This document shows positions 7,454 through 15,498 of a stretch of 64,000 nt of DNA, in pieces. Source of the stretch: Saccharothrix longispora (lineage in GTDB: Bacteria; Actinomycetota; Actinomycetes; Mycobacteriales; Pseudonocardiaceae); NCBI RefSeq assembly GCF_030852425.1, contig NZ_NSDM01000008.1, positions 186,001-250,000 on the forward strand. The letters run 5' to 3'. The stretch's first letter is position 1, and every line of letters starts with the position of its first letter. Made by a program: the position numbers and the translations under genes. Under the pieces are notes generated by a model. The model did no database searches. It saw only the letters and a list, made by a program, of their open reading frames with translations, and was not told where the DNA came from.

Positions 7454-7495
7454 TAACTTGAGCATGCTCCCGCGAAACGGCTTGGTCAAGCCGGA

Positions 7496-7501
7496 TAGGC
7501 T
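7496..7501 (+). promoter_or_regulatory. -10 box TAGGCT of gltX
   Basis: TAGGCT ends 9 nt before ATG 7511; no Shine-Dalgarno is present, so a leaderless or nearly leaderless mRNA is expected. Confidence 0.45.
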
Positions 7502-7510
7502 GATCGGGTC

Positions 7511-9001
7511 ATGAGCGCATCAGCAGCATCCCCAGAGGTCCGCGTCCGCTTCTGCCCGTCGCCGACCGGCACGCCCCACGTGGGGCTCATCCGCACCGCC
7601 CTGTTCAACTGGGCGTACGCCCGCCACGTGGGCGGCACCGTGGTGTTCCGGATCGAGGACACCGACGCGGCCCGCGACTCCGAGGAGTCGTACCTCTCGC
7701 TGCTCGAAGCGATGCGCTGGCTGGGCATCGACTGGGACGAGGGTCCCGAGGTCGGCGGCCCGCACGCGCCGTACCGGCAGTCCCGGCGGCGCGACCTCTA
7801 CGACGACATCGCCAAGCGCCTGTTCGAGGCGGGCGAGCTGTACGAGTCGTTCTCCACGCCCGAGGAGGTCGAGGCGCGGCGCAGGGCGGCCGGCCAGGAC
7901 CCCAAGCTCGGCTACGACGGCTACGACCGCGACCTCACCGACGAGCAGAGGGCCGCGTACCGCGCCGAGGGCCGCAACCCGGTGCTGCGCCTGCGCATGC
8001 CCGACCGCGACATCACGTTCGACGACCTGATCCGCGGCGAGGTCACGTTCAAGGTGGGCAGCACGCCCGACCCGGTCATGGTGCGCGCCAACGGCGACCC
8101 GCTGTACCCGTTCGTGAACCCCGTCGACGACGCGCTCATGGGCATCACCCACGTGCTGCGCGGCGAGGACCTGCTCCCGTCGACCCCGCGCCAGGTCGCC
8201 CTGTACGAGGCGCTGACCCGGATCGGCGTGACCACGTCCACCCCGCTCTTCGGCCACCTGCCCTACGTCATGGGCGAGGGCAACAAGAAGCTGTCCAAGC
8301 GCGACCCGCAGTCGAACCTGTTCCTCTACCGCGACCGCGGCTTCGTGCCCGAGGGCCTGCTGAACTACCTCGCGCTGCTCGGCTGGTCCATCGCCGACGA
8401 CCGCGACATCTTCTCGATGACCGAGATGGTCGAGGCGTTCGAGCTGTCCAAGGTCAGCGCCAACCCGGCCCGCTTCGACCTGAAGAAGGCCGAGGCGATC
8501 AACGCCACGCACCTGCGCGCGCTGCCCGTCGAGGAGTTCGTCAGCCGCGTGGTGCCGCACCTCGTCAAGGACGGCGTGCTGCCGGCCGAGCCCACGCCCG
8601 AGCAGCTCGCCGTGCTCGCCGGCGTCGCGCCGCTCGTGCAGGAGCGGCTGGTCGTGCTGTCCGAAGCGTCCGGGATGGTCCGGTTCCTGTTCGTCGCGGA
8701 GCAGGACTTCGCGCCCGAGGAGGACTCCGCGGCCAAGGCGCTCGGCGAGGACGCGCGCCCCGTGCTGGAGGCGGCGATCGCCGCCCTGGAGCCGCTGCCC
8801 GAGTGGACGACCGCCGCGATCGAGGAGGCGCTCAAGGTGTCCCTTGTGGACACGTTGGGCCTCAAGCCGCGCAAGGCCTACGCCCCCGTGCGGGTTGCCG
8901 TGACGGGCCGTACCGTCTCGCCTCCGCTGTACGAAAGCATGGAACTGTTGGGCCAAAGTCGCTCGATCGGGCGATTGCGGCGCGCGCTCGGGGCAATCTG
9001 A
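7511..9001 (+). CDS. gltX: Glutamyl-tRNA synthetase GltX
   Basis: Charges tRNA-Glu with glutamate. Most actinobacteria lack GlnRS, so it probably also forms Glu-tRNA-Gln for the amidotransferase. The 496-residue class I synthetase has the HIGH-type motif [10 protein letters not shown] (16-25) and the KMSKS-type motif KKLSKRD (259-265), with a C-terminal anticodon-binding helical region. Length is typical. Both cognate tRNA genes, tRNA-Gln and tRNA-Glu, lie within 1.2 kb downstream. A hairpin follows the gene. Confidence 0.97.
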   Translation: MSASAASPEVRVRFCPSPTGTPHVGLIRTALFNWAYARHVGGTVVFRIEDTDAARDSEESYLSLLEAMRWLGIDWDEGPEVGGPHAPYRQSRRRDLYDDIAKRLFEAGELYESFSTPEEVEARRRAAGQDPKLGYDGYDRDLTDEQRAAYRAEGRNPVLRLRMPDRDITFDDLIRGEVTFKVGSTPDPVMVRANGDPLYPFVNPVDDALMGITHVLRGEDLLPSTPRQVALYEALTRIGVTTSTPLFGHLPYVMGEGNKKLSKRDPQSNLFLYRDRGFVPEGLLNYLALLGWSIADDRDIFSMTEMVEAFELSKVSANPARFDLKKAEAINATHLRALPVEEFVSRVVPHLVKDGVLPAEPTPEQLAVLAGVAPLVQERLVVLSEASGMVRFLFVAEQDFAPEEDSAAKALGEDARPVLEAAIAALEPLPEWTTAAIEEALKVSLVDTLGLKPRKAYAPVRVAVTGRTVSPPLYESMELLGQSRSIGRLRRALGAI

Positions 9002-9021
9002 CTGGTGCGATCGGGCGGTTC

Positions 9022-9049
9022 GGCGGTGCTTGATCGTGCAAGCACCGCC
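9022..9049 (+). terminator. Hairpin terminator after gltX
   Basis: GGCGGTGCTTG (9022-9032) and CAAGCACCGCC (9039-9049) form an 11-bp perfect stem with a 6-nt loop, 20 nt after the gltX stop; no T-tract. Confidence 0.65.
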
Positions 9050-9093
9050 AGATATCACCTCTCTGGTCGAGTCGGACGAGGGGTGACCGCACC

Positions 9094-9099
9094 TAGCCT
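9094..9099 (+). promoter_or_regulatory. -10 box TAGCCT of the HAD gene
   Basis: TAGCCT is 6 nt upstream of GTG 9106 with no Shine-Dalgarno, predicting a leaderless mRNA. Confidence 0.5.
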
Positions 9100-9105
9100 C
9101 ACGGG

Positions 9106-9843
9106 GTGACAACCGCAGCCCCGACCTTCACCCCTCGGAGAACCGGCGAGATCCGGGCAGTGTGCCTCGACGTCGACGACACCCTGGTCGACTACAGCAC
9201 CTCGTCCCGGGCCGCCCTGGCCGCGATGGTCGGCAACGCCGACGCGTGGCCGCTGTGGCAGCGCATCACCGATGAGCACTGCTCCCGCCTCCTCGCCGGC
9301 GAGCTCGAGTACGAGAGCATGCGCAACATCCGCACGCGCGCCTTCTTCGCGGCCCTCGGCGAGGAGCTGGACCAGGAGGAGGCGACCCGGCGGGAGCTGC
9401 GCCGCCAGGAGGTCCTCGCGTCGGGCTGGCGGTTGTTCCCCGACGTCGTGCCCTGCCTGGAGTGGCTGCGGGCCACCGGTCTGCCCGTGGCTGCCGTCAG
9501 CAACGCCTCGGGACGCCACCAACGGGTGAAAATCGCGGCCCTCGGGCTGGCCCAGTACTTCGACACCGTCCTCATCGCGGGCGAGGTCGGCGCCGCCAAG
9601 CCGGACCGGGTGATCTTCGACACCGCGTGCGCCGACCTCGGCGTCGAGCTGGGCGACGCGATCCACGTGGGCGACCGGCTGCACGCCGACGCCATCGGCG
9701 CCCGCGACGCCGGCATGAGGGGCGTCTGGCTCAACCGGCTGGGCCCTCGCGACGGCGGGCTGCCCACCGGCATCTCGGCCATCTCCAGCCTCGCTGAGCT
9801 GCCCGAACTCCTCGTCTGCGAGCTGTCGGCAGCCTCCGTGTGA
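9106..9843 (+). CDS. HAD-superfamily hydrolase
   Basis: A 245-residue cytoplasmic phosphatase-type protein. Motif I is CLDVDDTLVDY (Asp nucleophile and acid/base Asp), motif II 'VAAVSNASG', motif III Lys in 'GAAKPDRVIF', and motif IV 'HVGDRLHADAIGARDAG'. The cap is helical (subfamily I). Such proteins hydrolyse small phosphate esters; the substrate is not predictable. It lies between gltX and the tRNA pair, with its own leaderless promoter. Confidence 0.9.
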   Translation: MTTAAPTFTPRRTGEIRAVCLDVDDTLVDYSTSSRAALAAMVGNADAWPLWQRITDEHCSRLLAGELEYESMRNIRTRAFFAALGEELDQEEATRRELRRQEVLASGWRLFPDVVPCLEWLRATGLPVAAVSNASGRHQRVKIAALGLAQYFDTVLIAGEVGAAKPDRVIFDTACADLGVELGDAIHVGDRLHADAIGARDAGMRGVWLNRLGPRDGGLPTGISAISSLAELPELLVCELSAASV

Positions 9844-9960
9844 CCCCCGATTTCCGTTCCGCCGGGCTCGTGGTCTAGTATTCCTCCCGGCGGAACGGAG
9901 AGCCCCCGAAACCCCGAGGACAAGATCCCGGGAGGACGGGTAGGCTCGCCGGGAAACCAA

Positions 9961-10032
9961 TGGGGTATGGTGTAATTGGCAGCACGACTGATTCTGGTTC
10001 AGTTAGTCTAGGTTCGAGTCCTGGTACCCCAG
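9961..10032 (+). tRNA. tRNA-Gln, anticodon CTG
   Basis: Full cloverleaf: acceptor TGGGGTA pairs with TACCCCA (discriminator G10032), anticodon stem ACTGA/TCAGT encloses TTCTGGT with anticodon CTG, and the T-loop is TTCGAGT. U8 and A14 are at the expected positions. The 3' CCA is not encoded. Reads CAG codons. Confidence 0.95.
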
Positions 10033-10092
10033 CTGCAACGGTGGAAAGAAAGACCTGCTAGACTACCGGAGCAACAGAGCAAGACCCCGGAT

Positions 10093-10122
10093 TTGGTGAG
10101 AGCCTCCCGGATCTGATAAACT
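10093..10122 (+). promoter_or_regulatory. Predicted promoter of tRNA-Glu (TTGGTG-N18-TAAACT)
   Basis: TTGGTG at 10093-10098 and TAAACT at 10117-10122 are 18 nt apart, in an unusually AT-rich patch between the two tRNA genes. A start near 10130 would give a short 5' leader before tRNA-Glu. Confidence 0.5.
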
Positions 10123-10143
10123 GAATATAACGGAAGTTCCCAG

Positions 10144-10216
10144 GGCCCCGTCGTCTAGCGGCCTAGGACGCCGCCCTCTCAAGGCGGTAGCGAGGGTTCG
10201 AATCCCTTCGGGGCTA
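10144..10216 (+). tRNA. tRNA-Glu, anticodon CTC
   Basis: The anticodon stem CCGCC/GGCGG encloses CTCTCAA with anticodon CTC (reads GAG). The 5' end is set at G10144, because this puts U8 and A14 in their conserved places and gives a 7-bp acceptor with one G-U end pair and discriminator A10216. CCA is not encoded. Confidence 0.94.
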
Positions 10217-10219
10217 CAC

Positions 10220-10258
10220 GGAAATCCCCCCACCCCATCGCGGGTGGGGGGATTTTCC
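10220..10258 (+). terminator. Strong terminator after tRNA-Glu
   Basis: A near-perfect 16-bp stem (arms 10220-10235 and 10242-10258) starts 4 nt after the tRNA. The C6/G6 core plus AAAT/ATTT ends give a T-run after the stem, so it works on the plus strand. Confidence 0.85.
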
Positions 10259-10332
10259 TTGTGTGCCGACCGCCCTCCGGGAGCCCGTGGCGCCCCACCG
10301 GGTGATGAGGGCGCCACGGGCTCCTGCGGTGC

Positions 10333-11034
10333 TCAGAGGCGTGACTGGAGGGCTTCCGCGGCCGCCAGGAGGTCTGCGGCCCACCTCGCCCCCGGACGGC
10401 GGCCCATGCGGTCGATGGGGCCCGAAACGGATACCGCGGCGACCACCGCGCCGGAACTGTCGCGCACCGGCGCGGAAACGCTCGCGACGCCCGGTTCCCG
10501 TTCCGCCACGCTTTGTGCCCAACCCCGGCGGCGCACTTCCAACAAAGTGCGCTCGCCGTAAACGGCGTCCGCGAGAACGGCTCGCTGGGTGCCCGGGTCG
10601 GACCACGCGGCCAATACCTTCGCGCCCGATCCGGCGGTCATCGGCAAACGTGCACCGATCGGCACGGTGTCACGCAAACCGCTCTGCGGTTCCGCGGAGG
10701 AGACACAGATCCGCTGCATCCCGTCCCGCCGGTACAACTGGACGCTCTCGCCCGTGATGTCGCGCAAGCGCGGCAACACCGACGACGCCGCGTCGAGCAG
10801 CGGGTCGGTCGCGCCACCCGCCAGCTCCGCCAGTGCCGCGCCGGGCCGCCAGCGGCCGTCGGAACCCCGCCGCAGCAACCGGTGCACCTCCAGGCCGACC
10901 GCCAACCGGTGCGCGGTCGCCCGGGGCAGACCCGTCCGGTTGCACAACTCGGCGAGCCCACACGGATCCTTTGCGACGGCGTTCAAGACAGCCACTGCCT
11001 TGTCCAACACGCCGATCCCGCTATGCTGTCCCAC
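10333..11034 (-). CDS. ndgR: IclR-family regulator of leuCD (NdgR/LtbR type)
   Basis: A 233-residue protein with an N-terminal winged helix-turn-helix ('[20 protein letters not shown]', about 27-46) and a C-terminal IclR effector domain ending '[11 protein letters not shown]'. It is divergent from leuCD with 71 nt between start codons. This is the conserved arrangement of NdgR (Streptomyces) and LtbR (Corynebacterium), which control leuCD and other amino-acid genes. GTG 11034 is 6 nt from a TAGTAT -10 box on the minus strand, so the mRNA is probably leaderless. The intergenic inverted and direct repeats are its likely operators. Confidence 0.9.
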   Translation of the reverse strand: MGQHSGIGVLDKAVAVLNAVAKDPCGLAELCNRTGLPRATAHRLAVGLEVHRLLRRGSDGRWRPGAALAELAGGATDPLLDAASSVLPRLRDITGESVQLYRRDGMQRICVSSAEPQSGLRDTVPIGARLPMTAGSGAKVLAAWSDPGTQRAVLADAVYGERTLLEVRRRGWAQSVAEREPGVASVSAPVRDSSGAVVAAVSVSGPIDRMGRRPGARWAADLLAAAEALQSRL

Positions 11035-11040
11035 AAGCCG

Positions 11041-11046
11041 ATACTA
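11041..11046 (-). promoter_or_regulatory. -10 box TAGTAT of the IclR regulator
   Basis: TAGTAT on the minus strand is 6 nt upstream of GTG 11034, the spacing of a leaderless gene. It abuts the 21-bp inverted repeat at 11047, which would allow autorepression. Confidence 0.5.
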
Positions 11047-11092
11047 ACTTCCCACTGTCTGGGAAGTCCAGATCTATCGACTGTCCAGATCT
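11047..11092. promoter_or_regulatory. Operator region between the IclR regulator and leuC
   Basis: An 8-bp perfect inverted repeat, ACTTCCCA-N5-TGGGAAGT (11047-11067), is followed by two direct copies of GTCCAGATCT (11066-11075 and 11083-11092) 17 nt apart, nearly two helical turns. The last copy is next to the leuC Shine-Dalgarno. Probable binding sites for the divergent IclR regulator. Confidence 0.55.
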
Positions 11093-11105
11093 TGGGAGAG
11101 TTGCG

Positions 11106-12509
11106 ATGAGCCGCACGCTCGCGGAGAAGGTGTGGGAAGCACACGTCGTGCGCCACGGGAGTGGCGCCGAGCCGGACCTGCTCTACATCGACCTCCACCT
11201 GCTGCACGAAGTGACCAGCCCGCAGGCGTTCGACGGCCTGCGCCTCGCGGGGCGCCGCCTGCGCCGCCCCGACCTCACCATCGCCACGGAGGACCACAAC
11301 GTCCCCACCGTGGACATCGACCTCCCCATCGCCGACCCGGTGTCGCGCACGCAGGTCGAGACGATGCGCAAGAACTGCGCCGAGTTCGGCGTCCGGCTGC
11401 ACCCCATGGGCGACTTCGAACAGGGCATCGTGCACGTCGTGGGTCCGCAGCTGGGCCTCACGCAGCCGGGCATGACGGTCGTCTGCGGTGACAGCCACAC
11501 CTCGACGCACGGCGCGTTCGGCGCGCTGGCGTTCGGCATCGGCACCTCCGAGGTCGAGCACGTGATGGCGACCCAGACGTTGCCCATGCGGCCGTTCAAG
11601 ACCATGGCGATCACCATCGACGGGCAGCTCGCGCCCGGGGTCACCGCGAAGGACGTGATCCTCGCGGTCATCGCGAAGATCGGCACCGGCGGTGGCCAGG
11701 GCTACGTCGTGGAGTACCGGGGCAGCGCGATCGAGGCGCTGTCGATGGAAGCCCGCATGACGATCTGCAACATGTCGATCGAGGCCGGGGCCCGCGCGGG
11801 CATGATCGCGCCCGACCAGACCACGTTCGACTACCTCCGGGGCCGCCCGCACGCGCCGTCCGGCGAGCGCTGGGACGAGGCCGTCGCGTACTGGAAGACG
11901 CTGCGCAGCGAGGACGACGCCGAGTTCGACGCCGAGGTGCGCCTGGACGCCGCCGAGCTGACGCCGTTCGTCACGTGGGGGACCAACCCCGGCCAGGGCC
12001 TGCCGCTGACCGACCGGGTGCCGGACCCCGAGGCGATCCTCGACGAGCACGAGCGGGTCGCCGCCGAGAAGGCGCTGGCCTACATGGGCCTGGAGGCGGG
12101 CACCCCGCTGCGCGACATCCACGTCGACACCGTGTTCCTCGGCTCCTGCACGAACGGCCGCATCGAGGACCTGAGGGCCGCCGCGGACGTGCTGAAGGGC
12201 CACAAGGTCGCCGACGGCGTCCGGATGCTCGTCGTGCCCGGCTCCATGCGGGTGCGCGCGCAGGCGGAGTCCGAAGGGCTGCACGAGGTGTTCCTGGCGG
12301 CGGGCGCCGAGTGGCGCCAGGCCGGCTGCTCGATGTGCCTGGGCATGAACCCGGACCAGCTCAAGCCGGGTGAGCGCAGCGCGTCCACCTCCAACCGCAA
12401 CTTCGAGGGCAGGCAGGGCAAGGGCGGTCGCACCCACCTGGTCTCGCCGCTCGTGGCCGCCGCCACCGCCGTGCGGGGCACCCTGTCGTCGCCCGCCGAC
12501 CTGGTCTGA
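11106..12509 (+). CDS. leuC: 3-isopropylmalate dehydratase large subunit LeuC
   Basis: Large subunit of the LeuCD isomerase, which moves the hydroxyl of 2-isopropylmalate and also serves citramalate in the pyruvate route to isoleucine. The 467-residue aconitase-family protein carries the [4Fe-4S] ligands Cys348 (in CTNGR) and Cys408/Cys411 (in CSMCLGMN). ATG 11106 follows GGGAG by 7 nt. leuD starts 15 nt after the stop, so the two are co-transcribed and probably controlled by the divergent IclR protein. Confidence 0.97.
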   Translation: MSRTLAEKVWEAHVVRHGSGAEPDLLYIDLHLLHEVTSPQAFDGLRLAGRRLRRPDLTIATEDHNVPTVDIDLPIADPVSRTQVETMRKNCAEFGVRLHPMGDFEQGIVHVVGPQLGLTQPGMTVVCGDSHTSTHGAFGALAFGIGTSEVEHVMATQTLPMRPFKTMAITIDGQLAPGVTAKDVILAVIAKIGTGGGQGYVVEYRGSAIEALSMEARMTICNMSIEAGARAGMIAPDQTTFDYLRGRPHAPSGERWDEAVAYWKTLRSEDDAEFDAEVRLDAAELTPFVTWGTNPGQGLPLTDRVPDPEAILDEHERVAAEKALAYMGLEAGTPLRDIHVDTVFLGSCTNGRIEDLRAAADVLKGHKVADGVRMLVVPGSMRVRAQAESEGLHEVFLAAGAEWRQAGCSMCLGMNPDQLKPGERSASTSNRNFEGRQGKGGRTHLVSPLVAAATAVRGTLSSPADLV

Positions 12510-12524
12510 GGGAGTTCTACAACC

Positions 12525-13127
12525 ATGGAAGCGTTCACCACGCACACCGGGGTCGGCGTTCCGCTGCGCAGGTCCAACGTGGACACCGACCAGATCATCC
12601 CGGCCGTCTACCTCAAGCGGGTCACCCGCTCCGGCTTCGAGGACGGCCTGTTCGCCGCCTGGCGCTCCGACGAGCACTTCGTGCTCAACCAGGAGCCCTT
12701 CAAGGCGGGCAGCGTGCTCGTCGCCGGGCCCGACTTCGGCACCGGCTCGTCCCGCGAGCACGCCGTCTGGGCGCTCATGGACTACGGCTTCCGGGTGGTC
12801 ATCTCCTCCCGGTTCGCCGACATCTTCCGGGGCAACGCGGGCAAGCAGGGGCTCCTGGCCGCGCAGCTGGAGCAGTCCGATGTCGAATTGCTCTGGAAGG
12901 TGCTGGAGAACGACCCGGGCACCCCGGTGACCGTCGACCTCACGAACAACACGGTCACCGCCAAGGACTTCACCGCCCGCTTCGGGATCGACGAGTACAC
13001 CCGCTGGCGGCTGCTGGAGGGATTGGACGACATCGCCCTGACCCTGCGGCACGCCGATGAGGTGACCGAGTTCGAGCGGGGAAGGGCGGCTTGGCTGCCC
13101 ACCACCGATCCGCTGCCCACCCGGTAG
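12525..13127 (+). CDS. leuD: 3-isopropylmalate dehydratase small subunit LeuD
   Basis: The 200-residue swivel-domain partner of LeuC. Recognised by '[20 protein letters not shown]' near the N-terminus and '[17 protein letters not shown]' (the substrate-binding GSSREH motif). It completes the isomerase used for leucine and, with CimA, isoleucine synthesis. Start ATG 12525 follows GGGAG. It ends in a strong hairpin terminator. Confidence 0.97.
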   Translation: MEAFTTHTGVGVPLRRSNVDTDQIIPAVYLKRVTRSGFEDGLFAAWRSDEHFVLNQEPFKAGSVLVAGPDFGTGSSREHAVWALMDYGFRVVISSRFADIFRGNAGKQGLLAAQLEQSDVELLWKVLENDPGTPVTVDLTNNTVTAKDFTARFGIDEYTRWRLLEGLDDIALTLRHADEVTEFERGRAAWLPTTDPLPTR

Positions 13128-13128
13128 T

Positions 13129-13175
13129 CGAAGGGGTCGGATTTCGCCTCTAGCAGCGGAAATCCGACCCCTTCG
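13129..13175 (+). terminator. Hairpin terminator after leuCD
   Basis: A 17-bp perfect stem (13129-13145 with 13159-13175), 13-nt loop, then TTTCC. It starts immediately after the leuD TAG. Confidence 0.8.
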
Positions 13176-13221
13176 TTTCCGCCGGGGCCTCCCGGGGCGT
13201 CCCTCGAAGGGTCGTAATCGC

Positions 13222-13249
13222 CCACGCCACAACGGAAAATCTGGCGTGG
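13222..13249. repeat. Inverted repeat upstream of the HU promoter
   Basis: CCACGCCA (13222-13229) and TGGCGTGG (13242-13249) flank a 12-nt spacer. The second arm ends 3 nt before the -35 box of the HU gene, a position where a bound protein would affect transcription. Confidence 0.4.
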
Positions 13250-13252
13250 CGA

Positions 13253-13282
13253 TTGGTATTTCCTTGCATATGGGCTTACCGT
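13253..13282 (+). promoter_or_regulatory. Predicted promoter of the HU gene (TTGGTA-N18-TACCGT)
   Basis: TTGGTA at 13253-13258 and TACCGT at 13277-13282 are 18 nt apart. Unlike many genes here, a 5' leader of about 45 nt and a good Shine-Dalgarno (GGGAGGG, 13323-13329) follow. Confidence 0.55.
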
Positions 13283-13336
13283 GGGCAATCAGTCGGCCCG
13301 AGCTAAGGGCCGTGAGCGTCCTGGGAGGGACTGAAG

Positions 13337-14104
13337 GTGAACAAGGCCCAGCTCATCGAGGCGCTCGCCGAGCGCCTTGGCGACAAGAAGAACGCGGCTG
13401 CCGCTGTCGACGGCATCGTCGACGTGATCGTCCGCAGCGTCCACAAGGGCGAGAAGGTCAACATCACCGGCTTCGGTGTCTTCGAGAAGCGTGCCCGTGC
13501 GGCCCGCACCGCTCGCAACCCGCGCACCGGTGAGACCGTGAAGGTCAAGAAGACCAACGTTCCCGCGTTCCGCGCGGGTTCGACGTTCAAGGACGTCATC
13601 AGCGGCACCAAGAAGCTGCCGCGCGTGACGGCCGCGAAGCCCGCTGCCGCCAAGCCGGCGGCAGCTGCCGCCGCCAAGCCGGCCGCGGCCACGAAGGCCC
13701 CGGCCACGCGCGGCACCACGGCGCGTTCGACGCGTGCCACCGGCACCACCACGCGCGCCGCTGCCGCCGCGACGAAGGCCCCGGCGACCCGTCGGACCGC
13801 CGCGGCCGCGAAGCCCGCCGCCACCGCCACCAAGGCCGCGCCTGCGAAGAGCACCGCGACCAAGGCGGCCGCCCCGGCCAAGGCCACCACCGCGAAGGCG
13901 ACGGCGGCCAAGACGACCGCGGCGAAGGCCCCGGCCGCCAAGAAGGCGACCACGGCCAAGGCGACCACCGCCAAGGCCACGACGGCGGCGGCCAAGGCCG
14001 CCACCCCGGCGGCGGCGAAGACCGCCACCCCGGCGGCGGCGAAGGCCACCACCTCGGCCGCGGCGAAGCCCGCGGCCAAGAAGGCCCCGGCCAAGAAGAA
14101 GTGA
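13337..14104 (+). CDS. hupB: HU-family nucleoid protein with long Lys/Ala/Thr-rich tail (HupB/Hlp)
   Basis: Histone-like DNA-binding protein that compacts the nucleoid. Residues 1-90 are a standard HU domain ('[18 protein letters not shown]', '[20 protein letters not shown]'). The remaining 165 residues are an intrinsically disordered tail built from AAK, ATK and PAAKK repeats, like the eukaryotic H1-like tail of mycobacterial HupB. At 255 residues it is longer than M. tuberculosis HupB (about 214). GTG 13337 follows GGGAGGG by 7 nt. Next to leuCD, mutT1 and ppk as in mycobacteria. Confidence 0.95.
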   Translation: MNKAQLIEALAERLGDKKNAAAAVDGIVDVIVRSVHKGEKVNITGFGVFEKRARAARTARNPRTGETVKVKKTNVPAFRAGSTFKDVISGTKKLPRVTAAKPAAAKPAAAAAAKPAAATKAPATRGTTARSTRATGTTTRAAAAATKAPATRRTAAAAKPAATATKAAPAKSTATKAAAPAKATTAKATAAKTTAAKAPAAKKATTAKATTAKATTAAAKAATPAAAKTATPAAAKATTSAAAKPAAKKAPAKKK

Positions 14105-14147
14105 CCCTGAGCCGGGTGATCGCCGGCCAGGCACAGCAGTTCCAGGC

Positions 14148-14185
14148 GCTCAGGGCCCGGTGCGGACGCGCACCGGGCCCTGAGC
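14148..14185 (+). terminator. Strong terminator after hupB
   Basis: A 17-bp perfect GC-rich stem with a 4-nt loop (14148-14164 and 14169-14185), followed by CTGTTTTC. The rest of the stretch to 14574 (about 390 nt, between convergent genes) shows no gene or other structure I can support. Confidence 0.85.
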
Positions 14186-14574
14186 CTGTTTTCAGGGTGG
14201 GCGCCGGCCGTTCGGCGCTCAGCGGCCGTCTCGGCGCCCGCGGTCCGACGACGCCGGCCGGTATCAGCCGCAAGACCACACTTACGGGTTAACAAGTTCG
14301 GGTTTCGCGCCTTTCCGCCCGCGCGGCCGGTGACCGACCCCGCTACCGGGAGAGGTGAAAGCCGGACCACGCGGCGGAAGTCGGCGCCACGGCGTGGAAT
14401 CCGCGGCGGAATGGGCCGGGGCTTTTCGGCCTCCCGAACTCCGCACCCGTGAACGCCGGAACCCGCCGTCCGGAACCCACCGTGCCGACGCGCATTCCCG
14501 CGTTACCCGACCGGCCGCACCACGAACCCGTCCGGCCCAGTCGTGGCGGGACGGACGCGGACCCGCTGTACCCG

Positions 14575-15498
14575 TCAGGTGGTCGGCGCGGCCAACGCGG
14601 TGGGCATGTAGTGCGCCGAGACCAGTCGCGGCCAGCCCGTGGACGAGTCCGAAGTGGACCAGCCCGGCGCCGGGCGGCGGAACGCCAGCAGCCAGGCGCT
14701 GCCCTTCTTGCACGGCACGTCGGGCAGGTGCAGGCCGCCCAGGTCGGCCAGGGTGGAGACGACGTCCGGGATCACCCCGCCCTGGCTGGAGACGACCGGC
14801 GTGCCCGGGCCGTCGGCGATCTCCAGCAGCCGGACCAGGCCCGCCTCGCGGTCGGGCCAGTAGCCCTCCTCGGACAGCCGGGGCTCCAGCAGCACGCCCA
14901 CGCCGAGGTCGTCCGCGACGCCCCGCACCGTGTCCACGCACCGCGCGCGCGGTGCGGCGTGCACCCGCGACGGACCCCACAGCGGCAGCAGCGACCGCAG
15001 CCCGGCCGCCTGCCGCCAGCCCGCCGAGCTGAGCGGCCTCAGGTCGTCGTCACCCGGCCAGTTGTCCCGCTTGCCCGCCTTCGCGTGCCGCACCAGCAGC
15101 AGGGTCGCCAGGTCCGCCGGTTCGGCCGCGAACCGCTCCAGCACACGCCGGTCGCCGTCCCCCGTCACCAGCGCCGCCGCCTCGGCGACCGGGAGCCAGC
15201 GCAGTTCGTCCACCTCGTCGTTGGGCTCGAACGCACCCGACCCGACCCGGGCGCTGAAGTAGTCCACGACCTTCGGCTTGCCGAACGCCTCGTAGGACAC
15301 CCGGCACAGGTACCGCCCGAGCACGGCGTGGAAGCCGGTCTCCTCGCGAACCTCGCGCACCGCGGCCGCGGGCACCGTCTCGCCCGGGTCGAGCTTTCCC
15401 TTCGGCAGGGACCAGTCGTCGTAGCGCGGCCGGTGCACGACCGCCACGGAACCCTCGCGCCACAGCACGGCGCCGGCAGCCCTGATCACGTGGTTCAC
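14575..15498 (-). CDS. mutT1: NUDIX hydrolase fused to histidine phosphatase domain (MutT1)
   Basis: A 307-residue two-domain protein. The N-terminal NUDIX domain carries the box [18 protein letters not shown]. The C-terminal SixA-like histidine phosphatase has the catalytic RHG-type motif '[10 protein letters not shown]'. The mycobacterial counterpart MutT1 clears 8-oxo-(d)GTP and hydrolyses diadenosine polyphosphates, and it also lies beside ppk and hupB. GTG 15498 overlaps the ppk stop (GTGA), so translation is coupled to ppk. Coupling a polyphosphate-handling kinase with nucleotide sanitation is the conserved context. Confidence 0.92.
   Translation of the reverse strand: MNHVIRAAGAVLWREGSVAVVHRPRYDDWSLPKGKLDPGETVPAAAVREVREETGFHAVLGRYLCRVSYEAFGKPKVVDYFSARVGSGAFEPNDEVDELRWLPVAEAAALVTGDGDRRVLERFAAEPADLATLLLVRHAKAGKRDNWPGDDDLRPLSSAGWRQAAGLRSLLPLWGPSRVHAAPRARCVDTVRGVADDLGVGVLLEPRLSEEGYWPDREAGLVRLLEIADGPGTPVVSSQGGVIPDVVSTLADLGGLHLPDVPCKKGSAWLLAFRRPAPGWSTSDSSTGWPRLVSAHYMPTALAAPTT

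Noticed and set aside
9844-10260. tRNA pair considered as an integration site for a mobile element
   Set aside because: No integrase and no repeated 3' tRNA fragment seen within the window.
10983-13232. 749-codon minus-strand open frame across leuC and leuD
   Set aside because: Antisense shadow of two certain genes.
14282-14980. 232-codon minus-strand ORF overlapping the mutT1 end
   Set aside because: Out-of-frame with the recognised NUDIX/phosphatase protein and of shadow composition.
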